A stretch of DNA of 64,000 bases from Leptolyngbya sp. KIOST-1 (GCF_000763385.1 NZ_JQFA01000002.1:3658001-3722000); one strand, 5' to 3'; positions 32,603 to 42,156 are shown, numbered from the stretch's first letter. Notes: generated from the letters alone by a model not told the origin. Numbers and translations are program-made.

Positions 32603-33661
32603 TTGAACTTAACTGAATTGGGCGGGTGGAGCACCACCTGCGATCGCGCGTTTGCCCCCTGGGCAGAGGCAGGCTTTGAGGCAGGCCGAGTGGTGCTAGA
32701 GCATCGCGGTGCCTACCAGTTGCTGACCCCCACCGGAGAACTGGCGGCAATGGTGTCTGGGCAATTTCGCTACCAGGCCGAGGGGGAGCAAAACTACCCA
32801 GCGGTGGGCGACTGGGTGGTAGTACAGCGACAGCCGGGTACCGCCATTATCCAGGCGGTGCTGCCCCGCCGGAGCGAGTTTGTGCGCAAAGCGGCGGGCG
32901 GCAAAACCGAGGGCCAGGTGGTGGCGGCCAATGTCGACACCGTGTTTTTGGTGTGCGGCCTTGACGGCGACTTTAACCTGCGCCGCATTGAGCGCTATCT
33001 GGTGGCCGCCTGGGAAAGTCGGGCCATGCCGGTCATCGTCTTGAATAAGGCTGATGCCTGTGAGGATTTAGCCGATCGCCTGGGCCAGGTAGAGGCGATT
33101 GCCTTCGGCGTGGCCCTCCACGCTGTCAGTGCCACCACAGGGGCAGGACTAGAGCAGCTCGCGCCCTACCTGGGGCCAGGGCAAACCGTGGCGCTGATTG
33201 GCTCGTCGGGGGTGGGCAAGTCTACGCTGACGAACCACTTTCTCGGCGTTTCGCAGCAGGCGACCCAGGCCGTGCGCGATGACGACAGTCGCGGTCGGCA
33301 CACCACCACCGGGCGGCACCTGCTAACCCTGCCCTCGGGGGCGCTGCTGATCGATACGCCAGGAATGCGCGAACTCCAGCTCTGGACGACCAGCGAGGGG
33401 CTGGGGGCCACCTTTGCCGATATTGAGGAACTGGCGGAAGACTGCCGATTTCGCGACTGTCGGCACCGGGGAGAGCCGGGCTGCGCGGTGGAGGCTGCCG
33501 TTGAGGCAGGCGATCTGAGTCGGAGTCGCCTGCACAGCTACCACAAGCTCCAGCGCGAGCAGCAGTGGATCGACCAGCGCCAGGATGCCCGTGCCGCAGC
33601 TAACAGCAAGCGCCGCTGGAAGACGATTCACAAGGCGATGCGCGATCGCCCGCAGCGGTAA
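32603..33661 (+). CDS. rsgA: Ribosome small-subunit biogenesis GTPase RsgA
   Basis: RsgA checks late maturation of the 30S subunit. The 352-residue protein has an N-terminal OB fold, then a circularly permuted GTPase: NKAD (G4) precedes GSSGVGKST (G1), RHTTTGRH (G2) and DTPGMREL (G3). The C-terminal zinc knuckle is CRFRDCRHRGEPGC. Translation starts at TTG (32603), 8 nt after GAGG; no ATG is better placed. It appears monocistronic. Confidence 0.93.
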   Translation: MNLTELGGWSTTCDRAFAPWAEAGFEAGRVVLEHRGAYQLLTPTGELAAMVSGQFRYQAEGEQNYPAVGDWVVVQRQPGTAIIQAVLPRRSEFVRKAAGGKTEGQVVAANVDTVFLVCGLDGDFNLRRIERYLVAAWESRAMPVIVLNKADACEDLADRLGQVEAIAFGVALHAVSATTGAGLEQLAPYLGPGQTVALIGSSGVGKSTLTNHFLGVSQQATQAVRDDDSRGRHTTTGRHLLTLPSGALLIDTPGMRELQLWTTSEGLGATFADIEELAEDCRFRDCRHRGEPGCAVEAAVEAGDLSRSRLHSYHKLQREQQWIDQRQDARAAANSKRRWKTIHKAMRDRPQR

Positions 33662-33697
33662 TGATGCCCGAGCCTGCTCTCATGTGGAGGGACGTTT

Positions 33698-33726
33698 GTA
33701 GGGGCGCGGCACTGCCGCGCCCCTAC
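33698..33726. repeat. Dispersed palindromic repeat, family C
   Basis: A 29-bp palindrome, GTAGGGGCGCGGCA...GCGCCCCTAC, lies just after rsgA. It resembles the copy at 29888 and the units inside gltB. Confidence 0.75.
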
Positions 33727-34353
33727 CAGGGATTGGTCTTTAAATCAGGGTTTTATGGCCCAGGTTTGGTTTCAACCGTCAACCCACTTAAGAAAGAAAA
33801 GCAGTGAACAGTATTTGAAAAAATGAAAATACTGCCCTCTTTTTTGCGGCACAGTTTATTTTTGTGAACAAAATTCTTGCTCTCCAGTTCTTTATTTTTA
33901 AGATGAGAGTTGTGGGCAAAAAAAGAGAGCATTAACCTCCTGACAACCATCTGGTCGAAAAAATTTAGTCTGATTCGTCTCTAGATTTTTCTGTTAGATA
34001 GATGGCTGCTTAACGGATGGGGCGGTGCTGCAATTTTGCGATGATGCTTGATCTCTGTCAAGCCTGGCTTTGGGCTGGATGGGTCGCTGCAAGCCCAAGG
34101 AGAAAAGCAACTAGTTGACCCATGGTGATCTATGGTGATTTTGAAAGTTTTAGGGCAGGTATTGATCCCATACGGGCAAGACACCGTCCTTCCTCAGCCA
34201 GTTAACCCTAGATTACTATCTCTCTCCTTTGGGGGATTGTTTTTTGTTTGATTGTTAGTTTTCACGCATTCAAGTGAGAGTCGCAAGGGCTCGAATAGTC
34301 CGTAGATGTCAGGCCTGGATGACGCTTGACCATAACTTAAAGGGTCTTTGGAA
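33727..34353. other. AT-rich intergenic region before gntP
   Basis: About 630 bp, distinctly AT-richer than the neighbours, with no gene I can support. A weak hairpin CAGTATTT / AAATACTG (33809-33834) followed shortly by a T run may be a terminator. A direct repeat CCATGGTGATCTATGGTGAT lies near 34120. The gntP promoter must be here. Confidence 0.4.
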
Positions 34354-35706
34354 ATGTCTACCTTTTCGCTGTTGTTTATTGCGGTCTTGGGCATTGCCCT
34401 GCTGCTTTTTTTAGTGATTGTGCTGCGGCTGCAGGCGTTTTTGGCCCTGCTGCTGGTGAGCCTTTTCGTCGCCGTCATTGGCGGCATTCCCCCGGCGGAA
34501 ATTGCTGGAGTGATTCAGACGGGGATGGGCAATACTCTCGGCTACATCGCCATTGTGATTGGCCTGGGGGCGATGTTTGGTGAAATGCTCCAGGTCTCGG
34601 GCGGGGCCGAGCAGATTGCCAACTCCCTGGTAAAAAAGTTTGGGGAGGACAGGGCCCAGTGGGCTCTGGGTCTGGCCGGTCTGGTGATCGCCATTCCGGT
34701 GTTTTTTGATGTGGCGCTGATTCTGTCGATTCCGCTGGTGTACAGCCTGGGGCGGCGCACGGGGCGATCGCTGCTCTACTACGCCATTCCACTGGTGGCG
34801 GGCATTGCGGTAGGCCACTCGTTCATTCCGCCGACGCCGGGACCGGTGGCGGTGGCCTCGCTGATTGGGGCCGACCTGGGCTGGGTAATCCTGATGGGGG
34901 TGCTGGCCGGAATTCCGGCCATGGCCATTGGCGGCGTTTATTTTGGCAAAAAAATTGCGGGCAAAATTCACCTGGACGTGCCCGCCGAGATGGAAGAAGC
35001 GGCCCCGCCGCCCCAGGGCACGCCAGCAAAAGATCTGCCCAGCTTCACCATGGTCATGACCCTGATAGCGGTGCCCCTGGTGCTGATTTTGCTCAACACC
35101 GTGCTGGGGGTGGTGCTGCCCGAGGGCAACCTGTTACGCGACTGGATGGCGTTCATTGGCCACCCGTTCACCGCCCTGGCCCTGGTGACGCTGCTGTCGT
35201 TCTACTTTTTGGGCACCCTGCGGGGCTACACCCGCAACGACATCCAGCGCGTTGCCTCCAAGTCCTTTGAGCCGATTGGTCTGATTATCCTGGTCACCGG
35301 GGCTGGCGGCGTGTTTGGCCGCACCCTGATCGAAACCGGGGTGGGCGAAGCCCTGGCCGGAGCCATGGCTGCCTCGAATCTGCCGATTATTCTGCTGGCG
35401 TTTTTGATTGCCACGGTGGTGCGGGTCAGCCAGGGCTCGGCCACGGTGTCGATGGTGACGGCGGCGGGCCTGGTGGCCCCGGCGGTGGAGACGGCCAACT
35501 ATTCGGCTCCGCTGGTGGCGGCGATTGTAATTGCGATCGCCTCCGGTGCCACGGTGCTCTCCCACGTCAACGACTCGGGTTTTTGGCTGGTGGGCAAATT
35601 TTTGGGCATGAGCGAGAAGCAAACCCTGCAATCGTGGACGGTGATGGAGACCATCATCGGCGGCGTGGGCTTGGTGGTGATGCTGATTGTGGGGTTCTTT
35701 TTGTAA
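34354..35706 (+). CDS. gntP: Gluconate permease, GntP family
   Basis: A 450-residue GntP-family carrier with about 12 to 14 hydrophobic helices. IPVFFDVALILSIPLVYSL, GIAVGHSFIPPTPGPVAVA, VRVSQGSATVSMVTAAGL and ATVLSHVNDSGFWLV are the family signatures. It imports gluconate or a related sugar acid with protons. The gluconokinase gene follows on the same strand, which supports gluconate as substrate. The ATG at 34354 is preferred to the in-frame TTG six bases upstream. Confidence 0.92.
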   Translation: MSTFSLLFIAVLGIALLLFLVIVLRLQAFLALLLVSLFVAVIGGIPPAEIAGVIQTGMGNTLGYIAIVIGLGAMFGEMLQVSGGAEQIANSLVKKFGEDRAQWALGLAGLVIAIPVFFDVALILSIPLVYSLGRRTGRSLLYYAIPLVAGIAVGHSFIPPTPGPVAVASLIGADLGWVILMGVLAGIPAMAIGGVYFGKKIAGKIHLDVPAEMEEAAPPPQGTPAKDLPSFTMVMTLIAVPLVLILLNTVLGVVLPEGNLLRDWMAFIGHPFTALALVTLLSFYFLGTLRGYTRNDIQRVASKSFEPIGLIILVTGAGGVFGRTLIETGVGEALAGAMAASNLPIILLAFLIATVVRVSQGSATVSMVTAAGLVAPAVETANYSAPLVAAIVIAIASGATVLSHVNDSGFWLVGKFLGMSEKQTLQSWTVMETIIGGVGLVVMLIVGFFL

Positions 35707-35793
35707 ACGACGATTGGGGAAGGGTTTCGGGTTTCAGGTCTCGGGTTTTAGGAACAGTTGGCCGACTTACGACGCAGAGTCCTACTACCCGGC

Positions 35794-35870
35794 ACCCAAT
35801 ACCCAACACCTAGCACCCAACACCCGATACCCGACACCCGATACCTCGCATCCGCCCCCCGACACCCCTT
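35794..35870. repeat. Heptanucleotide tandem array (ACCCRAY)n
   Basis: Eleven consecutive 7-bp units such as ACCCAAT, ACCCAAC, ACCCGAT and ACCCGAC, the last ones degenerate, fill the gntP-gntK spacer. Confidence 0.75.
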
Positions 35871-35902
35871 CTACAACTAAACACCTATTTCTACACACCA
35901 CC

Positions 35903-37465
35903 ATGGCCGATCAAAATTACATCATTGGGGTCGATATCGGCACCACCAGTACCAAGTCGGTGCTGTTTACCGAGGCGGGCAAGGTGGTGGGTAAAGCCCT
36001 CGTTACCTACCCGCTCTACACCCCCGATGTGGCCACCGCCGAACAAGATCCCGAAGAAATTCTGACTGCCGTGGTCAAAACGGTGCAGAAGCTGATGGAA
36101 GCCTACGTGCTCAACCCCTCCCAGGTGTTGGGCCTCTGCTTTAGCTCAGCCATGCACAGCCTGATTTTGATCGATGCTGCCGGTCAGCCCCTAACCCCCA
36201 GCATCACCTGGGCCGACAACCGCAGCGCCGGCTGGGAAAAGCGCATCAAGGCCGATATGGAGGGCCACGCCGTCTACCGGCGAACGGGCACGCCGATTCA
36301 CCCCATGTCGCCCCTGGTCAAGCTGGCCTGGCTGCGCCACGAGCAGCCCGAGCTGTTTCAGTCGGCGGCGCGGTTTATTTCGATCAAAGAATACGTGTTT
36401 TACCGGCTGCTGGGCCGTTACGTGGTCGATCACTCCATCGCTACGGCCATGGGGCTGCTAAACCTGGAGACGCTGGACTGGGATCCGGGGGCGCTGGCGA
36501 TCGCCGGAGTCAGCCCCTCATCCCTCTCTGAACTGGTGCCCACCACCGCCGTACTTACCGGGCTCAAACCCGAAATGGCCAACGCTATGGGCCTGCGGGA
36601 GGAAACGCCGATCATTGCGGGCTCCAGCGATGGGGTGCTGTCAAACCTGGGAGTAGGGGCGATCGCCTCGGGGCTGGTGGCGGTCACCGTGGGCACCAGC
36701 GGCGCGGTGCGGGCGGTGGTCGATCGCCCCATCACCGACCCCCAGGAGCGGCTGTTTTGCTATCCCCTCACCGAGCACCACTGGGTGATCGGTGGCGCGG
36801 TCAACAACGGCGGCATTGCCCTGCGCTGGGTGCGCGACCAGTTGGCCGATGCCGAGGTGGCCACCGCCAAGCGCCTGGGCCAGGATGTGTACGGCCTGCT
36901 GACCAAGATGGCGGCGGCGGTGCCCGCCGGATCCGAAGGGCTGCTGTTTCACCCCTACCTGATGGGCGAGCGATCGCCCCTGTGGAACGCCAATGCCCGG
37001 GCCTCGTTCTTTGGCCTCAGCGTCAAGCACACCAAGTCGCACCTGGTGCGGGCCGTGCTGGAGGGCATTGTCTACAACCTGTACCTGGTGCTGAAGGCGC
37101 TGGAGGATTTTGCTGGCCCCGCCACCCTGATTCAGGCCACGGGGGGCTTTGCCGAGTCGCCCCTGTGGCGACAGATGATGGCCGACATTTTCAACCGTGA
37201 GGTGAAGATTCCCGAGCACTACGAAAGCTCCTGCCTGGGGGCTGCCGTACTGGGCCTCCACGGTCTGGGGCGGGTGCCGTCGCTCGATATGGTCAGCACC
37301 ATGATTGGCGCAACCTATCGGCACCAGCCCATCCCCGAAAATGTGACCGTCTACAAAAAGGTACTGCCGGTGTTTGAGCACCTGACCGAAGTGCTGGCGC
37401 GGGAATACGATGCGATCGCCGCCCTGCAAGCCGAGCTAGGCGACATCGACTTACCCTCAAGGTAG
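35903..37465 (+). CDS. gntK: Gluconokinase, FGGY family
   Basis: A 520-residue FGGY-family kinase that phosphorylates gluconate to 6-phosphogluconate for the oxidative pentose phosphate route. IIGVDIGTTSTKSVLF is the N-terminal phosphate-binding motif, SITWADNRSA holds the substrate-binding Asp, and GTSGAVRAVV and ATGGFAESPLWRQMMADIFNREV belong to the ATP lobe. The FGGY type, as in Bacillus GntK, is distinct from the small P-loop gluconokinase. Pairing with gntP supports the call. The stop codon lies within a palindromic repeat. Confidence 0.9.
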   Translation: MADQNYIIGVDIGTTSTKSVLFTEAGKVVGKALVTYPLYTPDVATAEQDPEEILTAVVKTVQKLMEAYVLNPSQVLGLCFSSAMHSLILIDAAGQPLTPSITWADNRSAGWEKRIKADMEGHAVYRRTGTPIHPMSPLVKLAWLRHEQPELFQSAARFISIKEYVFYRLLGRYVVDHSIATAMGLLNLETLDWDPGALAIAGVSPSSLSELVPTTAVLTGLKPEMANAMGLREETPIIAGSSDGVLSNLGVGAIASGLVAVTVGTSGAVRAVVDRPITDPQERLFCYPLTEHHWVIGGAVNNGGIALRWVRDQLADAEVATAKRLGQDVYGLLTKMAAAVPAGSEGLLFHPYLMGERSPLWNANARASFFGLSVKHTKSHLVRAVLEGIVYNLYLVLKALEDFAGPATLIQATGGFAESPLWRQMMADIFNREVKIPEHYESSCLGAAVLGLHGLGRVPSLDMVSTMIGATYRHQPIPENVTVYKKVLPVFEHLTEVLAREYDAIAALQAELGDIDLPSR

Positions 37466-37482
37466 GGTGGGCACCGCCCACC
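37462..37482. repeat. Dispersed palindromic repeat, family D, copy 1
   Basis: GTAGGGTGGGCACC-GCCCACC. It supplies the TAG stop codon of gntK. An exact reverse-complement copy lies at 61835-61855. Confidence 0.75.
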
Positions 37483-37519
37483 ATCCCCAAAGGCAGCCAG
37501 CCAATCCATCCAACCCCGA

Positions 37520-37714
37520 TTACCCGGGAGCAGATGGGTTCCCCTGAGGTTGCCGCTTGACCACAAACCGTCGCCGCTCCGTCGGGGGCAGAGAGTGATA
37601 GTCGCCATAGAAGCGGCTAAAGCGCCAGAACTGAACTACGGCGGCTCGTAGGCGCTGGCCCCAGGTGGGGCGATTGGCAGGGGTTTCGGCGATGGGGCTA
37701 GAGGTTCTGAGCAT
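37520..37714 (-). CDS. Small basic protein of unknown function
   Basis: A 64-residue protein (RLRAAVVQFWRFSRFYGDYHSLPPTERRRFVVK). The ATG at 37714 follows AAGGAG at good spacing, which supports translation. It is convergent with gntK. No family is recognised. Confidence 0.5.
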   Translation of the reverse strand: MLRTSSPIAETPANRPTWGQRLRAAVVQFWRFSRFYGDYHSLPPTERRRFVVKRQPQGNPSAPG

Positions 37715-38034
37715 GAGGGCTCCTTCGGTGTTGTAGGGTTTGCCAGGCGATTTCGGAGCAGAGAGCTTTACAAATCGCGCAGTCCAACCACCCCCATGCC
37801 TCACAGATCAGCAGCGGGGGCGATAGGTGTCAATGGCGATCGGCCTTCGCCCGATCAGAAAGCTACAGGGAGGAACGCCGATCATTTGGGTAAAAACCAC
37901 GATCGCTCTTTTCGATAGCTCAATTCTCGTTGACTGGCGGCGATCGCAATAGAGGCAGTCGCGGCAAATAGCTCCCGTAACAGTTTGAATTCACACAACT
38001 GTTCGGCAAAAAGAACCCAGAACTGTATCCGTAC
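37715..38034. other. Intergenic region
   Basis: A 320-bp spacer. The inverted repeat AACAGTT / AACTGTT (37979-38003) lies near the 3' end of the GntR gene and may help terminate it. Nothing else is seen. Confidence 0.35.
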
Positions 38035-38754
38035 TCAGCTCATGTATATCCGCGCTACGCCTTCTTTAATCACCTCTACGAGCTGCTCCTGGCGGAGGCT
38101 GACGTGGGCGGCCATGCAGTTTACCGCCGCCTCCACATTGCGGTCTTGGATGGCCTGCAAGATCAGCTGGTGCTCGGCGCAGGTGTTGCGGCGGTAGGGT
38201 TCCTGCTCCATGGAGATCAGCCGCAGGTAGTGGGCGCGGGCATTGACGTTTTGCAGCATGTGCAGCAGCTCGCTGTTTTGCGACAGTTCCGCCAGGCGCT
38301 CGTGGAAGGTTTCGTCGCAGCGGGCGCAGTCGACGGGGGTAAAGGTGCAGAATTTCTCGGTGGCGGCTTTCCAGAACTGGACCAGGGCCTCAATGTCGTC
38401 GTCGCTGGCCCGCTGGGTGGCCAGCTTGGCGCTCATCATCTCCAGGCCGCAGCGCATTTCGTAGAGGTCAAACACGCGCTTGGTGTCCAGCGGTTTGCAG
38501 GAAAAGCCCTTGCGGGGCACAAAATCGAGCAAGCCCTCGGCCACCAGTCGGTTCAGCACTTCCCGCAGGGGCGTGCGGCTGACGCCCAGGTCGGCGGCTA
38601 GCTCGACCTCATTGAGCGGTTCACCGGGGCGAAATTGGTAGGTCATGGCCATTTGCTTGAGCCGGTCGTAGATGCGATCGACGCTGCTGCCCGACTTTTT
38701 AGGGCCTGAGTTGGCTGCCTGAGCCTGGGGAACCTGAGACCTTGCTTTGCCCAC
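38035..38754 (-). CDS. GntR-family regulator, FadR/FCD type
   Basis: A 239-residue repressor. The winged helix (FRPGEPLNEVELAADLGVSRTPLREVLNRLVAEGLLDFVPRKGF) is followed by an all-helical FCD ligand domain with the metal-binding pattern CDETFHERLAEL and, later, EHQLILQAIQDRNVEAA. FCD regulators bind small organic acids or metabolites. The GTG at 38754 is behind GGAG (8 nt) and is the best start; a longer frame from TTG at 38820 would begin inside an operator palindrome. It is divergent from the ABC/Rieske series, its likely target. Confidence 0.88.
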   Translation of the reverse strand: MGKARSQVPQAQAANSGPKKSGSSVDRIYDRLKQMAMTYQFRPGEPLNEVELAADLGVSRTPLREVLNRLVAEGLLDFVPRKGFSCKPLDTKRVFDLYEMRCGLEMMSAKLATQRASDDDIEALVQFWKAATEKFCTFTPVDCARCDETFHERLAELSQNSELLHMLQNVNARAHYLRLISMEQEPYRRNTCAEHQLILQAIQDRNVEAAVNCMAAHVSLRQEQLVEVIKEGVARIYMS

Positions 38755-38810
38755 CGGGAAACTCCAATGACAAGAAGAATAGGTAACAGTATCTAGCGAT
38801 ACGGAAATTG

Positions 38811-38886
38811 CTGTATACAAGCCCTAACGTCTTTTGTATACAACGCTGAATTCAAGGAAGTATTCAGTGGTGTATGTCTAGTATAC
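38811..38886. promoter_or_regulatory. Putative GntR operators (GTATAC palindromes)
   Basis: The perfect palindrome TTGTATACAA lies at 38834-38843, a near copy CTGTATACAA at 38811-38820 and a third GTATAC core near 38881. They lie between the regulator and the divergent ABC operon, as expected for autoregulation and control of both directions. Confidence 0.6.
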
Positions 38887-38992
38887 GCAACCCACCCAGT
38901 TCTGGAAACTAGAGCGGAAAGGATTTTTTCCGAAATGGGTGCGGCAACGGGTTCGAGTTGTTTGCTGTTCTTCTTGATGTGACCTTTTGGCT

Positions 38993-40078
38993 ATGACATT
39001 TCTCTGGACTCCTGACTCTTCTAGGCTGGCACTCAATCGACGACGCTTCTTGCGCTACAGCTCCCTGGCGGTGGGGGCGGGTATGCTGGCGGCCTGCGCT
39101 GGCGGTAGCCAGAACACGGCCTCCTCGGATGCCGCTCCGGCTGCGGCCTCCGGTGAGCTGGATAGGGTCACCTTTGGCACCAGCTGGTTTGCCCAGGCCG
39201 AGCACGGTGGCTTTTACCAGGCGGTGGCCACCGGCATCTACGAAGACCACGGACTGGATGTCACCATTCGCATGGGTGGCCCCCAGGTGAACGGCAACCA
39301 GCTGCTGATGGCTGGGGCGATGGATTTCAAGATGGGCTACGCGATCGACGCCATCAACTCCATTCAGGAGGGGGTGCCCAAGGTGACGGTGGCGGCTATT
39401 TTCCAGAAAGACCCCCAGGGGCTACTGGCCCACCCCGGCGTGGGAATTGAGTCGTTTGAGGATTTGCAGGGCAAGACCATTTTGATGTCCACCAGTGCCC
39501 ACACCACCTTCTGGCCCTTCATCAAAGCCAAGTACGACCTTGATGAGTCGCAGATGGGGGTGTACACCTTCAACGTGGGGCCGTTTGTAGCGGACGAAAA
39601 TTTGGTGCAGCAGGCATACATCACCTCGGAGCCGTTTGCGGTGAAGCGGGAGGGAGGCTTTGAGCCAGTGATTTTGCTGATGGCCGACCACGGCTACCCC
39701 AACTACACCACCACCATCGAAACCCGCCGCGAGATTGTGGAGAACAACCCCGACCTGGTGCAGCGTTTTGTGGATGCCTCGATCAAGGGCTGGTACAGCT
39801 ACCTGGAGAACCCTGCACCGGGGAACGAACTGATTAAACAGGACAACCCCGAGATGACCGACGAGCAGATCGCTTTTGGTCTGGAGAAAATGGCGGAGTA
39901 CGGCATTATCAAAAGCGGCGATGCGGAGACCCTGGGCATTGGCGCGATGACCGACGATCGCTGGGAAGAAATCTTCACGGTGATGGCCGACCTGGGTGCC
40001 TTTGACCCCTCGGTGGACTACCGGCAGGCCTATTCCCTGGACTTTATCAACAAAGGCCCTGAAGCCTACCAGAGCTAG
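38993..40078 (+). CDS. ABC transporter substrate-binding lipoprotein (NMT1/SsuA-like)
   Basis: A 361-residue binding protein of the NMT1/THI5/SsuA group. The N-terminus holds a twin-arginine-like motif (NRRRFLR) and a lipobox LAAC with Cys35, so it is probably a Tat-exported lipoprotein. TFGTSWFAQAEHGGFYQAVATGIYEDHGLDVTIRMGG is the family's opening lobe. This group binds sulfonates, pyrimidines, riboflavin precursors and similar small compounds; the ligand is not evident. It is the first gene of the series. Confidence 0.88.
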   Translation: MTFLWTPDSSRLALNRRRFLRYSSLAVGAGMLAACAGGSQNTASSDAAPAAASGELDRVTFGTSWFAQAEHGGFYQAVATGIYEDHGLDVTIRMGGPQVNGNQLLMAGAMDFKMGYAIDAINSIQEGVPKVTVAAIFQKDPQGLLAHPGVGIESFEDLQGKTILMSTSAHTTFWPFIKAKYDLDESQMGVYTFNVGPFVADENLVQQAYITSEPFAVKREGGFEPVILLMADHGYPNYTTTIETRREIVENNPDLVQRFVDASIKGWYSYLENPAPGNELIKQDNPEMTDEQIAFGLEKMAEYGIIKSGDAETLGIGAMTDDRWEEIFTVMADLGAFDPSVDYRQAYSLDFINKGPEAYQS

Positions 40079-40123
40079 TGTCAATTTGTTCACCCACGAC
40101 CCTCTAGGCCGGAGGTTTGGCCG

Positions 40124-40924
40124 ATGATTGTTTCAACGTTATCCCATGCGATCGCCATGCAGACCCAACCCATTCTCACCCTGGAGCAGGTGGGCAAGAC
40201 CTACGCCAACGGCACCGTGGCCCTGCAAGACTTCAACCTTGCTGTAGAGCCGGGGACGATTACTAGCCTGGTGGGGCCATCGGGCTGCGGCAAGAGCACG
40301 GTGCTGCGGATTATTTCGGAGCTGGGTGACCTCACCACCGGACGATTGACCTGGCAGAGTAGCGACCACAAGCTGGCCTACGTGTTTCAGGAGGCGGCGC
40401 TGATGCCCTGGGCCACGGTGATGGACAACATTCGCCTGCCGCTGAAGCTGGCGGGGGTGCCCAAACGTGAGGCGCTGGAGCTGACGTCGGAGGCGATCGC
40501 CCAGGTGGGCCTCCAGGGCTTTGAGCAAGTCTACCCCCGCGAACTCTCCGGCGGCATGAAAATGCGCGCCTCCATTGCCCGCGCCCTGGTCACCCGCCCC
40601 AGCGTGCTGCTGATGGACGAACCCTTCGGTGCCCTCGATGAGATGACTCGCGGCAAGCTCAACCAGGATTTGCTCACCCTGCAACACCAGCGCAACCTCA
40701 CCATTCTCTTTGTCACCCACAGTATTTATGAAGCGGTGTACCTGGCCCACCGAGTCGTAGTCATGGCCTCCAAGCCGGGGCGGGTGGTGGCGGAGATTGC
40801 GATCGACAGCCCCCACCCCCGCGACCCCGACTACCGCACCTCGGCCCAGTTCAACCGCTACTGCCGCGAGGTCTCCCACAGTCTGTCTGAAGCGATGGGT
40901 GAATCCCTGGCGCTGGCGCTGTAG
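40124..40924 (+). CDS. ABC transporter ATPase (SsuB/TauB-like)
   Basis: A 266-residue ATPase. Walker A is GPSGCGKST, the Q-loop VFQEAALMPW, the signature LSGGMKMRASIARAL and Walker B VLLMDEPFGALDEMTR, with TLLFVTHSIYEAVYLAHR-type switch residues. It is of the SsuB/TauB/NrtD class that pairs with NMT1-type binding proteins. GGAGG lies 8 nt before the ATG. It couples to the next permease gene. Confidence 0.92.
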   Translation: MIVSTLSHAIAMQTQPILTLEQVGKTYANGTVALQDFNLAVEPGTITSLVGPSGCGKSTVLRIISELGDLTTGRLTWQSSDHKLAYVFQEAALMPWATVMDNIRLPLKLAGVPKREALELTSEAIAQVGLQGFEQVYPRELSGGMKMRASIARALVTRPSVLLMDEPFGALDEMTRGKLNQDLLTLQHQRNLTILFVTHSIYEAVYLAHRVVVMASKPGRVVAEIAIDSPHPRDPDYRTSAQFNRYCREVSHSLSEAMGESLALAL

Positions 40925-40947
40925 GCTCTCGCCAGTAGCCCTCACTC

Positions 40948-41025
40948 GTAGATTGGGTGGAACGCAGTGGAACCCAACGCAGCCAACCCCTCTGTTGGGT
41001 TCTGCTATCGCTTCAGCCAGCCTAC
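40948..41025. repeat. Dispersed palindromic repeat, family A, copy 3
   Basis: GTAGATTGGGTGGAACGCAG to CTTCAGCCAGCCTAC, inserted between the ATPase and permease genes. Heptameric CCAAAAT units follow at 41077-41096. Confidence 0.75.
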
Positions 41026-41106
41026 GCCTAGGCCCTCACCCCCAGCCCCTCTCCCCTGGGGAGAGGGCGGAAGCTCCCAAATCCAAAATCCAAAATTGGT
41101 ACTCCC

Positions 41107-41943
41107 ATGCTTTCCCCCGCCCTAGAAAAAACCCAAACCCAGCCCCAGTGGGTCAAGTCCCTGCTGTCCCCCGACGTGCTGGCTCCCATCATCGTGGGCC
41201 TGGTACTGCTCACCCTGTGGGAACTGGCCGTGCGCCTCACCGACACGCCCCACTACATCCTCCCCGGCCCCATACTGATTCTGCAAACCCTGGGGCGAGA
41301 CTGGCCGACGCTGCTCCCCTCCTGGTTTGTGACCATGAAGATCGCCTTCACCGCCCTGGCCCTGGCCACCGCCTCGGGCCTGCTGGTGGCCATCCTCTTT
41401 GCCCAGAGCAAGTGGATCGAGCGCAGCTTCTTCCCCTACGCGGTGCTGCTGCAAACCACGCCGATTGTCGCCGTCGCGCCGCTGATCATCATCTGGCTGC
41501 GAGACAACACCTTCGCTGCCCTGGTGGTCTGCGCCTGGATTGTCGCCTTCTTCCCCATCGTGTCGAACACGGTGCTGGGGCTGAACAGCGTGGATCCTTC
41601 CCTGGCGAACCTGTTTAAGCTCAACAAAGCCAACCGCTGGCAGACCCTCTGGCACCTGCGCCTGCCCACCAGCCTGCCCTACTTCCTGGCGGGGCTGCGA
41701 ATCAGCGGCGGTCTAGCCCTGATTGGAGCGGTGGTAGCGGAGTTCGTCGCCGGGACCGGGGGCACCCAGTCGGGGCTGGCCTACCAGATTTTGATGGCGG
41801 GCTACAACCTGCAAATTCCCCGCATGTTTGCGGCTCTGCTGCTGATCACGGTGTCGGGCATCGCCATTTTTGCCCTGCTCTCGGCCCTGTCGAACTACCT
41901 GCTCAAAGACTGGCACGCCAGCGCCATGAAGCACGAGAACTAG
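41107..41943 (+). CDS. ABC transporter permease (SsuC/TauC-like)
   Basis: A 278-residue permease with about six helices. The cytoplasmic loop motif N..L..L..L.K..RW-QTLWHLRLPTSLPYFLAGLRISGG is the EAA loop that contacts the ATPase. It belongs to the SsuC/TauC class matching the preceding two genes. No ribosome site is visible; the start is preceded by a CCAAAAT heptamer array and ACTCCC. Confidence 0.92.
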   Translation: MLSPALEKTQTQPQWVKSLLSPDVLAPIIVGLVLLTLWELAVRLTDTPHYILPGPILILQTLGRDWPTLLPSWFVTMKIAFTALALATASGLLVAILFAQSKWIERSFFPYAVLLQTTPIVAVAPLIIIWLRDNTFAALVVCAWIVAFFPIVSNTVLGLNSVDPSLANLFKLNKANRWQTLWHLRLPTSLPYFLAGLRISGGLALIGAVVAEFVAGTGGTQSGLAYQILMAGYNLQIPRMFAALLLITVSGIAIFALLSALSNYLLKDWHASAMKHEN

Positions 41944-41965
41944 CCCCTTTACCCGTGCAACCCGT

Positions 41966-42109
41966 AGGGTGCATTCGCGGCCCCTACCCTCTGCTTGTGT
42001 CCCCAACCCTCGCCCTTGGCCGCAATGCACCGCCGCGAGGAATCACCCACCTATCACGTTGACGAAATTCCTTACAAATGAGTTTGGTGCATTCGCGAAG
42101 CAATGCACC
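41966..42109. repeat. Two copies of a GGTGCATT hairpin repeat
   Basis: Copy 1 (GGTGCATTCGCGGC ... GCCGCAATGCACC, 41968-42031) is interrupted by about 35 bp. Copy 2 (GGTGCATT-CGCGAAGC-AATGCACC, 42086-42109) is compact. Both lie before the first Rieske gene, followed by CCCCTAC heptamers. Confidence 0.65.
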
Positions 42110-42156
42110 CTACCCCTTACTACCCCCTACCCCCTACCTTTCTTGGAGACCTTCCC

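Noticed and set aside
35794..35870. CRISPR-like regular repeats
   Set aside because: Units are 7 bp without spacers; no cas genes or 25-37-bp repeats occur anywhere in the window.
34354..38754. GntR regulator as controller of gntP-gntK
   Set aside because: It is of the FadR/FCD type, not the gluconate GntR type, and its operators lie on the side facing the ABC-Rieske series.
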